Assembly: GCF_000350225.1 (NCBI RefSeq)
Contig: NW_005178981.1
Location: 186,001 to 250,000 of the forward strand
Direction: 5' to 3'
Source of the DNA: Chondrus crispus
Taxonomy: Eukaryota > Rhodophyta > Florideophyceae > Gigartinales > Gigartinaceae
DNA: 64,000 nt
A program made the translations under genes and the position numbers. Shown here piece by piece: positions 11,574-24,200 of this stretch (position 1 is the first letter of the stretch; each line of letters starts with the position of its first letter). Under the pieces are notes generated by a model. The model was not told the origin of the DNA. It saw only the letters and a list, made by a program, of their open reading frames with translations, and ran no database searches.

Positions 11574-11998
11574 CCGGTACCGAAGGCGATCATCGTCCCG
11601 TTCCGATGCCGCCTCCTCCAGTTCCACAACCGTCCGGCCGGTCTTCCCCGGAGCGCCTCCGTGAGGAGGCCGCGTTCACTGCCCTGCAGTACGCTTGCTC
11701 CTTCGAGGGGGCAACAGTTCCTTCGTCGGTTGAGCAGGCGCTGCTGCAGGCGCGCGAGTGGATGCACCAAGCCAAGCAGCTGGAGACGACCGTCGCGGCG
11801 CTCCGAGAGGCCTCCACCGCGGCGGAGCGTGAGCGCGTCGAGCATCACGAGAAGCTCCGCGGCGTGCAGGACATCCTCGCGGTCGTCAGCCAACGTCTCG
11901 CGGCGCCGCCGATGCCTGCCGCTACGGTCGGGGCCTCGCGCCCCGCGCCCGAAGATGCCGCGGCGGCTCCGCCGGCTAAGTGCACGCGTCGTTCTTGA
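11567..11998 (+). CDS. Second antisense frame of the chromovirus, coiled-coil (143 aa)
   Basis: A short frame that abuts the 688-aa frame and has no ATG at its beginning. The centre, about residues 30-110, is heptad-like and rich in Ala, Glu, Leu and Arg ('ALLQAREWMHQAKQLETTV'), which suggests a coiled coil. Pro/Ala-rich ends flank it. How it is expressed is unknown. Confidence 0.4.
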   Translation: MVTGTEGDHRPVPMPPPPVPQPSGRSSPERLREEAAFTALQYACSFEGATVPSSVEQALLQAREWMHQAKQLETTVAALREASTAAERERVEHHEKLRGVQDILAVVSQRLAAPPMPAATVGASRPAPEDAAAAPPAKCTRRS

Positions 11999-12174
11999 GC
12001 CCCGACCCGTTGGTCGCCCCCCTTCGCGTAGCCCATTAGGGGCTTCGCCCACAGTAAACAGAGCCGACTAGCGGTGTTCCTTGCCTTCTCCTTTTGGCAC
12101 GTGCGGGCGGTAGTGCACGACGCGCGCGAGCGAGGTCGTCCTGTCGGTTCGGCCATGCGAGGCCGGAAGCAGCG

Positions 12175-15100
12175 CTACGCGAGCGCGCTTGTCCGTCCTT
12201 GGCGCGTACGCCAATATCGGTCGATGAAAGGTTGCGGGAGCCCCTCGGAGGGCTCGTAGGTATCGTCGGAAGCGGCGTACCCGTACCAGCAAACCTTGTA
12301 CTCGGTGCCGCCGCGGGTCATACGGTGTCCGACGATGCGGTCAACGACGTATTCCGCGCGGGGCGTTGTAGTTTGCGCGTCCGATGCGGATGGAATGGCC
12401 GAGGTGACAGCGTCCCCCGGCCCGCGCGGCATTTTTGAGACGCGGTCGATGCTCACGCGGTTCTCCACACCGTCCTGCTCGATGAGGACCGTGGTGTCCG
12501 TAGCGGAGCGCACACGAAACGGACCCTCTGTCTTTGGTAGAAGTTTGACAGAGAGCTCGTCCGTTCCGGTCGTACCTTGTGCACGCGTGCGTCGCTCGAC
12601 GCTTGTCAACGGGCGGGGCGGGCGATCAACGTAGACAAAATCGCCCGCCACAACGACCGGACGGAAGCGGACCTTCTTGTCAAAATCGTCCTTGTACCGC
12701 TTTTGCGATGCGGATAATTTCGTCCGAGCGCGGTCGAGAGCGTCGCGAAGCTTGCGCAGCGTGGCGCGCTTGTACTGCACCGGGGTCGGCGGGTCCTCTC
12801 GATGGGTCCCCGCGTCCTGCGGCACAGTACCGGGGAGAATCAAACCGGACGGTGGCCGCGTTAACACCAGGTCGAACGGAGTCGTCTCCGTCGACCCGTG
12901 CACCTGCGTATTGTACGCGAAGGTCAGCGGCTGCACGTAGTCGTCCCAATCGCGCTGGTGCTCCTCCACGTAGTGCCGGAGGCGTTGCACCAGCGTGCGA
13001 TTGAACCGTTCGGTCTGCCCATTCGACTGGGGGTGGTAGGCTGTCGTGAGATAATGCCGCACCCCCAGGAGGGCGCATACCGCGTCGAAGAATTTCGCAG
13101 CGAACTGGGGGCCATTGTCGGTTAGTACGTAGCGCGGCGCTCCGTAAACGTAGACCCAGTTGTCTAAAAACGCGTTTGCGACGACCGAAGCGGTTGTGGT
13201 CCGGAGCGGGATACTGCGCGTTAGCTTGGAGAACCGGTCGGTAATTACCAACACGTGTTGGTTTCCGTGCGCGGTCTTGGGTAGGGGCCCCAGGAGGTCC
13301 ATCGCGACAAACTGCAAGGGGCCCGCCGCTGGGAACAGCTTGAGATCCTTTTGGTTCTTGACAAGCGTCCCGCGGGTCGCAGCACACGAGGTGCAATTCC
13401 GTACGGTCGAAAACGCGTCGCTGGCCATGTGTGGCCAGTAGTACTCCCTGCGAAGGGTGTAGTACATACGCGTCGCTCCCGGGTGACCTGCCAACCTCGG
13501 ATGGTGTGCCAGGTACAGTACCCGGGGGCGCAACCGAGTCGGTACCACGCGCTGCAGGGTCCCGTCCAGCGGGGACGTCCTCACGAGAAATCCGTAACGG
13601 TCGATGTCGAACTTCGAGTTCGGCGTCCCGACGGTTTCCGCGGCGAAGCGACAGAAGGCGTCCTCAGCTTGTTCGCGTAAAAATTCCTCAACCGAGATGG
13701 ACGCAGCGTCGCGTTCCTCGGGAGTTATCGCGAGCGTGTGACAACCGTCCGGACGGTCTTGCGGCGGGTCCCAGTGCACATTTTCCAGGAGGGCCTCGCT
13801 GCCCTCATCGTACTGGACCGCGAAGCACGGGACCTCATCATCGACCGGTTCGGTGTCTCCTCCATCGGTACGTAAGCGCGATACGCCGTCCGCGAGTTGG
13901 TGCTTGACGCCTGGGCGGTACTGTACCTCGTAGTCGTACTCCGCCAAGCGCAGGCGCCAGCGAGCGAGCCGACCGGAACTGTCCGCTAAATTGAGGACCC
14001 AGCGTAGGGCCTCGTGATCTGTGCGAAGGTTGAACGCGCTTCCGTATAGGTACGGCCGTAGGGTGAGGATGCTCCACACTACGGCCAAGCATTCCTTTTC
14101 GGTAGTCGTATAATTGCGCTCCGCGTCGGTCAACGCACGACTCCAATATCCGATCGGTCGAGTACCTCCATCGGGTTGCTCCTGTAGAAGGGCGCAACCC
14201 ACTTGGTGTCCGCACGCGTCGGTGTCCAGCGTATATTTCCGTCCGTAGCGGGGTAGCGCGAGGATTGGCGGCGACACGAGGCGCCGCTTCAATTCCTCAA
14301 ACGCCGCGTATTCGGCATCGGTTAAGATCTCGAACTCGTAGGGCTGATTCTTGCCGGTCTTCTTATTCAGCGGCGTGGCGATCTTCGCGAATCCTTGCAC
14401 AAACCGCCGGTACACGTTGCACATCCCGAGAAAGGATCGCAGTTCCGTTTGGTTCGTAGGCGCGCGCGCGCGCTCGATCGCGATGACGTTGCGTCGCTCC
14501 ACCTCCAACCGTCCCGGACGAATGACGTGCCCGAGATAGGTTACGGAGGTGTCGAAAAACGCGCACTTCGCCAATTTTAGCGACACGCCCGCGGTATGTA
14601 GAAGCCGTAGTACCTCGCGCACGTGTGCCATATGTTCCGTAACGGTTCGCGAGTAGACAATGACGTCATCGAGGTAGACCAACGCGGTCTCCCATTTCAT
14701 GCAGGACAGGATGATGTCGACCGCTCGTTGAAATTTCGCGGGCGCGTTTTTGAGACCGAACGGCATGCGTAGAAAACGGTAGAGGCCCGAATGCGACGCG
14801 AACGTCGTTTTATCGCCGTCCTCCTCGGCGATCTCCACCTGCCAATACCCGCTATTACAGTCTAGCGTGGTAAAGACAGTGGCATCGCCGAGCGAGTCGA
14901 TACATTCGTCCATGCGCGGTAGTGGGTAGGAGTCGCGAACCGTAACGGCGTTTAGCTTGCGATAGTCCACGCAGAACCGCATGGTCCCGTCCTTTTTAGG
15001 GACGAAGACCACGGGGCTCGCCCACTCGGCCGATGTCGGTTCGATGACTCCCGCGCGCAGCATGCGGTCGATTTCCTTCTTCTCCTTCTCGCGCGTGATG

Positions 15101-16116
15101 GGTCCGGCTCGGTAGGGTGCTTGGTAGATCGGCTTCGCACCGGGCTTCAGCTCGATGCGATGCTTCGTAGCATCGATCTTACCCAAGTGGCCGGACCACA
15201 TGTCCTTGAACTCGGACAGCATGTCCATAATTTCCGACCGGACGGTACTGTCTTCTGCACCAATATGGACGTCTTCTTCCCACGAGCGGGTCTTCTCCGC
15301 GTCCGTATCGGTCCGCTCATCCGCGTTAGCGGGATTGCCACTGCGGGCTTCGTCCGTTTCCGGTTCTTCTCGTCGCGCGCCTCTTCCCGTAGCGGTGGTG
15401 GATTTAATTCTGCCATCGTCCGTAACGGGTCCTTCTCGTCGCGCACATTCCCCCGCGGGTGAGGAATTAATCCTGCCTTCGTCCGTAACTGGTTGTTCGC
15501 GTCGCGCCTGTTCCTCCGTAGCGGTCGAGGAATTATTTTTGTTCCCTCCCCCTTCCTTAGCGTCGGCCTCTCCGGGGACCGGCACGCCAAGTGTCAGGAT
15601 GTGTGTGGGGGATGGAAACGCGAGGCCAACAACGGTATGCTTGGGGACGTGGGCCGCGCGGCTTCCGAAGTTGCTAACAAGCACCGTAAACGGCTCGTCC
15701 GGGAAGAGGTCCATGACCCCCTGGGCCATCAGGCATAAATTCTTATGCGCCGTTTTGGGGTGGTTTTGCAGGAAGCAAAGCCCCCCAACCGGTGTTGCGA
15801 CGCGTACCATCGCCTGGGTCATCGGGGGTATCGTGACCCCCTTGACCACGCGAATTTTCCGTGACGGTACGTTCGTCGGGAACTGCGCGCGCTTCCGGTC
15901 GGCCGAATTTTCCTCCTGCGGGAGCTGCTGCGACGGTCCCCTCGAGCCCATCTTGCGGTCGTGCCTCGAGGGCGTGACTCCCGTCAGCGCTACGGACGGC
16001 GCATGATGGAACAGCACCTTCCTCTGCGGTGGCAGGATCGCCTTCACGTGGCGATCCAGGAACGTGGTCCCGAGGATACAGTCCACCGCGAGGTTGGTGA
16101 CGACCAAGAACGGCAC
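12175..16116 (-). CDS. Chromovirus Pol polyprotein
   Basis: Domains in order: a partial aspartic-protease end ('CILGTTFL'); reverse transcriptase with 'YRKLNAVTVRDSYPLPRM', 'FTTLDCNSGYWQV' and the catalytic 'YLDDVIVYS'; RNase H starting 'YTLDTDACGHQVGCALL'; integrase with an HHCC zinc-binding region and the 'DLLGPLP' and 'TDNGPQF' blocks of the DDE core; and a C-terminal chromodomain ('YVVDRIVGHR...YKVCWYGY...DDTYEP'). The chromodomain places the element among chromoviruses, whose integrases are thought to be guided to particular chromatin. That would fit its position inside a satellite. Length (1313 aa) is normal for a Pol. Confidence 0.95.
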   Translation of the reverse strand: MPFLVVTNLAVDCILGTTFLDRHVKAILPPQRKVLFHHAPSVALTGVTPSRHDRKMGSRGPSQQLPQEENSADRKRAQFPTNVPSRKIRVVKGVTIPPMTQAMVRVATPVGGLCFLQNHPKTAHKNLCLMAQGVMDLFPDEPFTVLVSNFGSRAAHVPKHTVVGLAFPSPTHILTLGVPVPGEADAKEGGGNKNNSSTATEEQARREQPVTDEGRINSSPAGECARREGPVTDDGRIKSTTATGRGARREEPETDEARSGNPANADERTDTDAEKTRSWEEDVHIGAEDSTVRSEIMDMLSEFKDMWSGHLGKIDATKHRIELKPGAKPIYQAPYRAGPITREKEKKEIDRMLRAGVIEPTSAEWASPVVFVPKKDGTMRFCVDYRKLNAVTVRDSYPLPRMDECIDSLGDATVFTTLDCNSGYWQVEIAEEDGDKTTFASHSGLYRFLRMPFGLKNAPAKFQRAVDIILSCMKWETALVYLDDVIVYSRTVTEHMAHVREVLRLLHTAGVSLKLAKCAFFDTSVTYLGHVIRPGRLEVERRNVIAIERARAPTNQTELRSFLGMCNVYRRFVQGFAKIATPLNKKTGKNQPYEFEILTDAEYAAFEELKRRLVSPPILALPRYGRKYTLDTDACGHQVGCALLQEQPDGGTRPIGYWSRALTDAERNYTTTEKECLAVVWSILTLRPYLYGSAFNLRTDHEALRWVLNLADSSGRLARWRLRLAEYDYEVQYRPGVKHQLADGVSRLRTDGGDTEPVDDEVPCFAVQYDEGSEALLENVHWDPPQDRPDGCHTLAITPEERDAASISVEEFLREQAEDAFCRFAAETVGTPNSKFDIDRYGFLVRTSPLDGTLQRVVPTRLRPRVLYLAHHPRLAGHPGATRMYYTLRREYYWPHMASDAFSTVRNCTSCAATRGTLVKNQKDLKLFPAAGPLQFVAMDLLGPLPKTAHGNQHVLVITDRFSKLTRSIPLRTTTASVVANAFLDNWVYVYGAPRYVLTDNGPQFAAKFFDAVCALLGVRHYLTTAYHPQSNGQTERFNRTLVQRLRHYVEEHQRDWDDYVQPLTFAYNTQVHGSTETTPFDLVLTRPPSGLILPGTVPQDAGTHREDPPTPVQYKRATLRKLRDALDRARTKLSASQKRYKDDFDKKVRFRPVVVAGDFVYVDRPPRPLTSVERRTRAQGTTGTDELSVKLLPKTEGPFRVRSATDTTVLIEQDGVENRVSIDRVSKMPRGPGDAVTSAIPSASDAQTTTPRAEYVVDRIVGHRMTRGGTEYKVCWYGYAASDDTYEPSEGLPQPFIDRYWRTRQGRTSALA

Positions 16117-16254
16117 GCGCGCGACGAACTCACCAATCCTTGAAGAAGCAAATTGCCGCTTCGTCCGTTCGGCTCTGCGATGGCGCGCGTACCGAAGCGG
16201 TCGACGGGGTGCCTTGTTTATTGAGGCTTGGCACGGGGAGGATCGTCGACGCCT

Positions 16255-18225
16255 CTACGCGTCCTCCCCGGCTTCCCCCGTCAACCCAAGGTCCTCGGGC
16301 CCCTCGTCCGTCAGCGGTAGCGCGCGTTCTTCCGATTGGACGGCCTCGCGCGGCTCGACCACGTTGATGCCCGTGGGAGCCTGCGCACGCGAATTTCGCC
16401 ACGCGGTCGGCGGTTGGCGCTCGAACGGCGAACCCGGGCGGAGACCTTGACGGATCCGAAGCTTTTGATAATTGGCCTCGCGGGCCTGCAAAAGCTTCGA
16501 ACGCAGCGCGCTATCCGCCACCACAGGACATTGCTCCTGTCGGTGGGTCAGGTCCAGACAGAACCGGCACGGCGGGGGTCCAGGTAATCCTTGGTTGAAG
16601 AACCAGACCCGCTGGTTCTGTACTGGCCTTCCGTACGGATGTGCGCGCGCGTCACCGTGTTGGGCGGGCGCCATCGGCGCGCCCGCCGGGGACGAGGCAG
16701 GTGACGGATGGTAGCTAGTCGGCGGCGAGCTAAGCGAGCTCGGCGTCGCCGACTGGTCCGTCACCGCCAGTATCTCCTCCGTTTCGGTTCCGCGCGCTGT
16801 CGGGAGTTCAGACAGGGACTCGACCGACAGCACGGGCCTTGTCCGCGCGTTGCGCGTGAATCTTCTCACCGAATCGGACGGTGCTTGAGGCGACGCGAGC
16901 GAGGTCGCCTGTCTTCGAGCCGAGCGGTGCGTCTCGCCTATCGCTTGCGCGTAGCGTGCCACCGCTTGGTAGTACACGCCCGGATGCGTCGCGAGATAAT
17001 TCCGCACCTGCGCGCACGTCGCTGGCAGAAGTCCCTCAACAAAAAGGGACTTCAGGCGCCTGTCCGAAAATACGGTTCCGCAGCGCAACGCCTTGTCCCA
17101 CAACTAGTTACTGTACACCTCCTCCGTCATATTAGAGCTCTGACGGAAGGAGGTGACATCACCGACCGCTTCGGAAATAGCTTCGTCAGTCGCGTACGTG
17201 CGCAATAAAAAGTTAACAACTTCCGCGTAGGTTTCGAGCATATCGTGCTGCTCCGCATCGACCGCCATGGTGTTCCCGTGTAGCCTAGACTGGAGCAAGG
17301 CGTGAGCCTGCCCAGTCAAATAAAACTGGAAACACCATACGGCCGCGCCTTCGCTGACCCCATTGTGGTCGCAGGCCATCTTGAAGCGCGCGAGAAATCC
17401 TAGCACCGCGATTGGATCTTGACCACCGAATGTGTGGGTTTTCAGCTGGACGTCCAACTTCTTCCGATATCGGTTAACTCGCCGCGCGGTACTCGCGTCG
17501 TAGCGCGCGCTGCGATTTTCCAGCCTATACGTGCGGTAGTCGACGGCCTTGGTGAACAGGTCGTTCAGCGGCCTGATCACCGGCAGCCGTTTCGGATCCC
17601 GCCTCGGGGCAGACCGGCGGTCTCTGCCCCTGCGGTGGCGGTCTCCTTCTGCGCCGGGGCTACTGTAGCCCTCCGGATCGGAGTCTTCTCGCCGGAACCG
17701 ACGTCGGTCGCGCGCATTGCGACCGCTGCGGTCGCCTCTGCGCGATCCGTCCGACTCGGTGTCCTCGTCATCGGAGGGGTATCCACCTCCTCCGGCATCG
17801 CGGTATCGCGTATAGCGTCCTTCGCGGTTATCATCGGAGGGGTAACCGACCCCTCCGGCATCGCGGTATCGCGTGTAGCGTCCGTCGCGGTTATCATCGG
17901 AGGGGTAACCGACCCCTCCGGCATCGCGGTATCGCGCGTAGCGTCCGTCGCGGTTCTTGCGCGTCGCCCTGTGGCGACGTCTTGTGTCTTCTTCCTCGGA
18001 GGGGTTTTCTGTACCCTCCGAGGTGTAGCCTTGAGCGCCGGGTGCGCTTCTTCTGCTCGACCGATACGGCTGTCGCTTTTCTGTCGCGAAGCGCCCCAGG
18101 CGGTTTTCTGTCCCGCGGGGGCCAGCCGTATCGGCGAGTACGGGAGGGCCATTTTCTGTGGGCCCTCCTGTAGCACCATAAATTGGTGGGAGGTAAATGG
18201 TCTTACCCTCCGGGTGAGGGGCCAT
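16255..18225 (-). mobile_element. gag region of the chromovirus
   Basis: The region encodes an Arg/Asp/Tyr-rich N-terminal part with a repeated motif like 'RYRDAGGVGYPSDD' (three to four copies, near 17760-17960), a retrotransposon-gag core ('FGGQDPIAVLGFLARFKMAC'), and a CCHC zinc knuckle ('CRFCLDLTHRQEQC'). As it stands it is not one uninterrupted reading frame. It begins a few bases from the right edge of the element. Confidence 0.85.
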
Positions 18226-18234
18226 TGTACCCTT

Positions 18235-21200
18235 TGTGAAGCCCTGCCGCTAAATCTGCCTGCTGTAATATGGCCCGCAGCACGATACGTTTTGGGCATC
18301 TGACAAGGTTGGGAGACGCCGGAGACGGTACGTGATAAAATATGAAGTTAAAAATATTGCCTGTGCGCCGCGCCTATAATCGCACAGGGCAAAAATTAAA
18401 TTTTGCGCAGTGATATTTTATTGGCTGTGCGCCGCCGTCGGCAAAATTTGGGCCAGAAATGGGCAACAGCAATGTGGCGAATCCGGCGCGTATAAGGGTG
18501 CCGCCGTGTAAATCGGCCTAAAACATATCGTCCCACCGGAAAATTGGCGCCGTCAAAATCACCCAGAACGATACGCTTTGAGCCATATACCGTAGTCAGT
18601 ACCGAAATCCCACATACGACGATTGAGGCCCGGACGATACGTTTTTTGTCATTACGTATCGATCCTGACATATGCCCAAAACGTATTGCCCTGCGGGAAC
18701 TGACGACGGAACTACACATAGAACATTAAATTGCGACGCCTTATTGCGTAGTTCGTACGTGGGCATTGGGACGCAGTGGGTCTAATGTGAGGCCCTGCCA
18801 CTAAATCTGCCTGCTGTAATATGGCCCCCAGCACGATACGTTTTGGGCATCTGACAAGGTTGGGAGACGCCGGAGACGGTACGTGATAAAATATGAAGTT
18901 AAAAATATTGCCTGTGCGCCGCGCCTATAATCGCACAGGGCAAAAATTAAATTTTGCGCAGTGATATTTTATTGGCTGTGCGCCGCCGTCGGCAAAATTT
19001 GGGCCAGAAATGGGCAACAGCAATGTGGCGAATCCGGCGCGTATAAGGGTGCCGCCGTGTAAATCGGCCTAAAACATATCGTCCCACCGGAAAATTGGCG
19101 CCGTCAAAATCACCCAGAACGATACGTTTTGAGCCATATACCGTAGTCAGTACCGAAATCCCACATACGACGATTGAGGCCCGGACGATACGTTTTTTGT
19201 CATTACGTATCGATCCTGACATATGCCCAAAACGTATTGCCCTGCGGGAACTGACGACGGAACTACACATAGAACATTAAATTGCGACGCCTTATTGCGT
19301 AGTTCGTACGTGGGCATTGGGACGCAGTGGGTCTAATGTGAGGCCCTGCCACTAAATCTGCCTGCTGTAATATGGCCCCCAGCACGATACGTTTTGGGCA
19401 TCTGACAAGGTTGGGAGACGCCGGAGACGGTACGTGATAAAATATGAAGTTAAAAATATTGCCTGTGCGCCGCGCCTATAATCGCACAGGGCAAAAATTA
19501 AATTTTGCGCAGTGATATTTTATTGGCTGTGCGCCGCCGTCGGCAAAATTTGGGCCAGAAATGGGCAACAGCAATGTGGCGAATCCGGCGCGTATAAGGG
19601 TGCCGCCGTGTAAATCGGCCTAAAACATATCGTCCCACCGGAAAATTGGCGCCGTCAAAATCACCCAGAACGATACGTTTTGAGCCATATACCGTAGTCA
19701 GTACCGAAATCCCACATACGACGATTGAGGCCCGGACGATACGTTTTTTGTCATTACGTATCGATCCTGACATATGCCCAAAACGTATTGCCCCGCGGGA
19801 ACTGACGACGGAACTACACATAGAACATTAAATTGCGACGCCTTATTGCGTAGTTCTTACGTGCCCATTGGGACGCAGTGGGTCTAATGTGAGGCCCTGC
19901 CACTAAATCTGCCTGCTGTAATATGGCCCCCAGCACGATACGTTTTGGGCATCTGACAAGGTTGGGAGACGCCGGAGACGGTACGTGATAAAATATGAAG
20001 TTAAAAATATTGCCTGTGCGCCGCGCCTATAATCGCACAGGGCAAAAATTAAATTTTGCGCAGTGATATTTTATTGGCTGTGCGCCGCCGTCGGCAAAAT
20101 TTGGGCCAGAAATGGGCAACAGCAATGTGGCGAATCCGGCGCGTATAAGGGTGCCGCCGTGTAAATCGGCCTAAAACATATCGTCCCACCGGAAAATTGG
20201 CGCCGTCAAAATCACCCAGAACGATACGTTTTGAGCCATATACCGTTGTCAGTACCGAAATCCCACATACGACGATTGAGGCCCGGACGATACGTTTTTT
20301 GTCATTACGTATCGATCCTGACATATGCCCAAAACGTATTGCCCTGCGGGAACTGACGACGGAACTACACATAGAACATTAAATTGCGACGCCTTATTGC
20401 GTAGTTCGTACGTGGGCATTGGGACGCAGTGGGTCTAATGTGAAGCCCTGCCACTAAATCTGCCTGCTGTAATATGGCCCCCAGCACGATACGTTTTGGG
20501 CATCTGACAAGGTTGGGAGACGCCGGAGACGGTACGTGATAAAATATGAAGTTAAAAATATTGCCTGTGCGCCGCGCCTATAATCGCACAGGGCAAAAAT
20601 TAAATTTTGCGCAGTGATATTTTATTGGCTGTGCGCCGCCGTCGGCAAAATTTGGGCCAGAAATGGGCAACAGCAATGTGGCGAATCCGGCGCGTATAAG
20701 GGTGCCGCCGTGTAAATCGGCCTAAAACATATCGTCCCACCGGAAAATTGGCGCCGTCAAAATCACCCAGAACGATACGTTTTGAGCCATATACCGTAGT
20801 CAGTACCGAAATCCCACATACGACGATTGAGGCCCGGACGATACGTTTTTTGTCATTACGTATCGATCCTGACATATGCCCAAAACGTATTGCCCCGCGG
20901 GAACTGACGACGGAACTACACATAGAACATTAAATTGCGACGCCTTATGGCGTAGTTCTTACGTGCGCATTGGGACGCAGTGGGTCTAATGTGAGGCCCT
21001 GCCGCTAAATCTGCCTGCTGTAATATGGCCCCCAGCACGATACGTTTTGGGCATCTGACAAGGTTGGGAGACGCCGGAGACGGTACGTGATAAAATATGA
21101 AGTTAAAAATATTGCCTGTGCGCCGCGCCTATAATCGCACAGGGCAAAAATTAAATTTTGCGCAGTGATATTTTATTGGCTGTGCGCCGCGGTGGGCAAA

Positions 21201-24200
21201 ATTTGGGCCAGAAATGGGCAACAGCAATGTGGCGAATCCGGCGCGTATAAGGGTGCCGCCGTGTAAATCGGCCTAAAACATATCGTCCCACCGGAAAATT
21301 GGCGCCGTCAAAATCACCCAGAACGATACGTTTTGAGCCATATACCGTTGTCAGTACCGAAATCCCACGTACGACGATTGAGGCCCGGACGATACGTTTT
21401 TTGTCATTACGTATCGACCCTGACATATGCCCAAAACGTATTGCCCTGCGGGAACTGACGACGGAACTACACATAGAACATTAAATTGCGACGCCTTATT
21501 GCGTAGTTCTTACGTGCCCATTGGGACGCAGTGGGTCTAATGTGAGGCCCTGCCACTAAATCTGCCTGCTGTAATATGGCCCCCAGCACGATACGTTTTG
21601 GGCATCTGACAAGGTTGGGAGACGCCGGAGACGGTACGTGATAAAATATGAAGTTAAAAATATTGCCTGTGCGCCGCGCCTATAATCGCACAGGGCAAAA
21701 ATTAAATTTTGCGCAGTGATATTTTATTGGCTGTGCGCCGCCGTCGGCAAAATTTGGGCCAGAAATGGGCAACAGCAATGTGGCGAATCCGGCGCGTATA
21801 AGGGTGCCGCCGTGTAAATCGGCCTAAAACATATCGTCCCACCGGAAAATTGGCGCCGTCAAAATCACCCAGAACGATACGTTTTGAGCCATATACCGTA
21901 GTCAGTACCGAAATCCCACATACGACGATTGAGGCCCGGACGATACGTTTTTTGTCATTACGTATCGATCCTGACATATGCCCAAAACGTATTGCCCCGC
22001 GGGAACTGACGACGGAACTACACATAGAACATTAAATTGCGACGCCTTATGGCGTAGTTCTTACGTGCGCATTGGGACGCAGTGGGTCTAATGTGAGGCC
22101 CTGCCGCTAAATCTGCCTGCTGTGATATGGCCCGCAGCACGATACGTTTTGGGCATCTGACAAGGTTGGGAGACGCCGGAGACGGTACGTGATAAAATAT
22201 GAAGTTAAAAATATTGCCTGTGCGCCGCGCCTATAATCGCACAGGGCAAAAATTAAATTTTGCGCAGTGATATTTTATTGGCTGTGCGCCGCCGTCAGCA
22301 AAATTTGGGCCAGAAATGGGCAACAGCAATGTGGCGAATCCGGCGGGTATAAGGGTGCCGCCGTGTAAATCGGCCTAAAACATATCGTCCCACCGGAAAA
22401 TTGGCGCCGTCAAAATCACCCAGAACGATACGTTTTGAGCCATATACCGTTGTCAGTACCGAAATCCCACATACGACGATTGAGGCCCGGACGATACGTT
22501 TTTTGTCATTACGTATCGATCCTGACATATGCCCAAAACGTATTGCCCTGCGGGAACTGACGACGGAACTACACATAGAACATTAAATTGCGACGCCTTA
22601 TTGCGTAGTTCGTACGTGGGCATTGGGACGCAGTGGGTCTAATGTGAAGCCCTGCCACTAAATCTGCCTGCTGTAATATGGCCCCCAGCACGATACGTTT
22701 TGGGCATCTGACAAGGTTGGGAGACGCCGGAGACGGTACGTGATAAAATATGAAGTTAAAAATATTGCCTGTGCGCCGCGCCTATAATCGCACAGGGCAA
22801 AAATTAAATTTTGCGCACTGATATTTTATTGGCTGTGCGCCGCCGTCGGCAAAATTTGGGCCAGAAATGGGCAACAGCAATGTGGCGAATCCGGCGCGTA
22901 TAAGGGTGCCGCCGTGTAAATCGGCCTAAAACATATCGTCCCACCGGAAAATTGGCGCCGTCAAAATCACCCAGAACGATACGTTTTGAGCCATATACCG
23001 TAGTCAGTACCGAAATCCCACATACGACGATTGAGGCCCGGACGATACGTTTTTTGTCATTACGTATCGATCCTGACATATGCCCAAAACGTATTGCCCC
23101 GCGGGAACTGACGACGGAACTACACATAGAACATTAAATTGCGACGCCTTATGGCGTAGTTCTTACGTGCGCATTGGGACGCAGTGGGTCTAATGTGAGG
23201 CCCTGCCGCTAAATCTGCCTGCTGTAATATGGCCCCCAGCACGATACGTTTTGGGCATCTGACAAGGTTGGGAGACGCCGGAGACGGTACGTGATAAAAT
23301 ATGAAGTTAAAAATATTGCCTGTGCGCCGCGCCTATAATCGCACAGGGCAAAAATTAAATTTTGCGCACTGATATTTTATTGGCTGTGCGCCGCAGTGGG
23401 CAAAATTTGGGCCAGAAATGGGCAACAGCAATGTGGCGAATCCGGCGGGTATAAGGGTGCCGCCGTGTAAATCGGCCTAAAACATATCGTCCCACCGGAA
23501 AATTGGCGCCGTCAAAATCACCCAGAACGATACGTTTTGAGCCATATACCGTTGTCAGTACCGAAATCCCACATACGACGATTGAGGCCCGGACGATACG
23601 TTTTTTGTCATTACGTATCGACCCTGACATATGCCCAAAACGTATTGCCCTGCGGGAACTGACGACGGAACTACACATAGAACATTAAATTGCGACGCCT
23701 TATTGCGTAGTTCTTACGTGCCCATTGGGACGCAGTGGGTCTAATGTGAGGCCCTGCCACTAAATCTGCCTGCTGTAATATGGCCCCCAGCACGATACGT
23801 TTTGGGCATCTGACAAGGTTGGGAGACGCCGGAGACGGTACGTGATAAAATATGAAGTTAAAAATATTGCCTGTGCGCCGCGCCTATAATCGCACAGGGC
23901 AAAAATTAAATTTTGCGCAGTGATATTTTATTGGCTGTGCGCCGCCGTCGGCAAAATTTGGGCCAGAAATGGGCAACAGCAATGTGGCGAATCCGGCGCG
24001 TATAAGGGTGCCGCCGTGTAAATCGGCCTAAAACATATCGTCCCACCGGAAAATTGGCGCCGTCAAAATCACCCAGAACGATACGTTTTGAGCCATATAC
24101 CGTAGTCAGTACCGAAATCCCACATACGACGATTGAGGCCCAGACGATACGTTTTTTGTCATTACGTATCGACCCTGACATATGCCCAAAACGTATTGCC

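Larger units (their letters stand above)
8746..18234 (-). mobile_element. Ty3/gypsy chromovirus inserted in the satellite
   Basis: This is a GC-rich LTR retrotransposon of the chromovirus branch of Ty3/gypsy, oriented on the minus strand. Its parts in transcription order are a gag region (16255-18225, with a CX2CX4HX4C zinc knuckle), pol (12175-16116: protease, reverse transcriptase, RNase H, integrase, C-terminal chromodomain), an extra region with frames on the opposite strand (9507-11998), a polypurine tract (9417-9430) and a 3' LTR (8746-9415). No 5' LTR is visible; the right edge lies a few bases from the start of gag. Coding parts look well preserved, with roughly one to two breaks, but the element as it stands is broken. 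It sits inside the 551-bp satellite, at 'gtgggtct' on the left and 'tgtgaagcc' on the right, without a clear target-site duplication. With one LTR it cannot be dated by LTR divergence. Confidence 0.92.
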
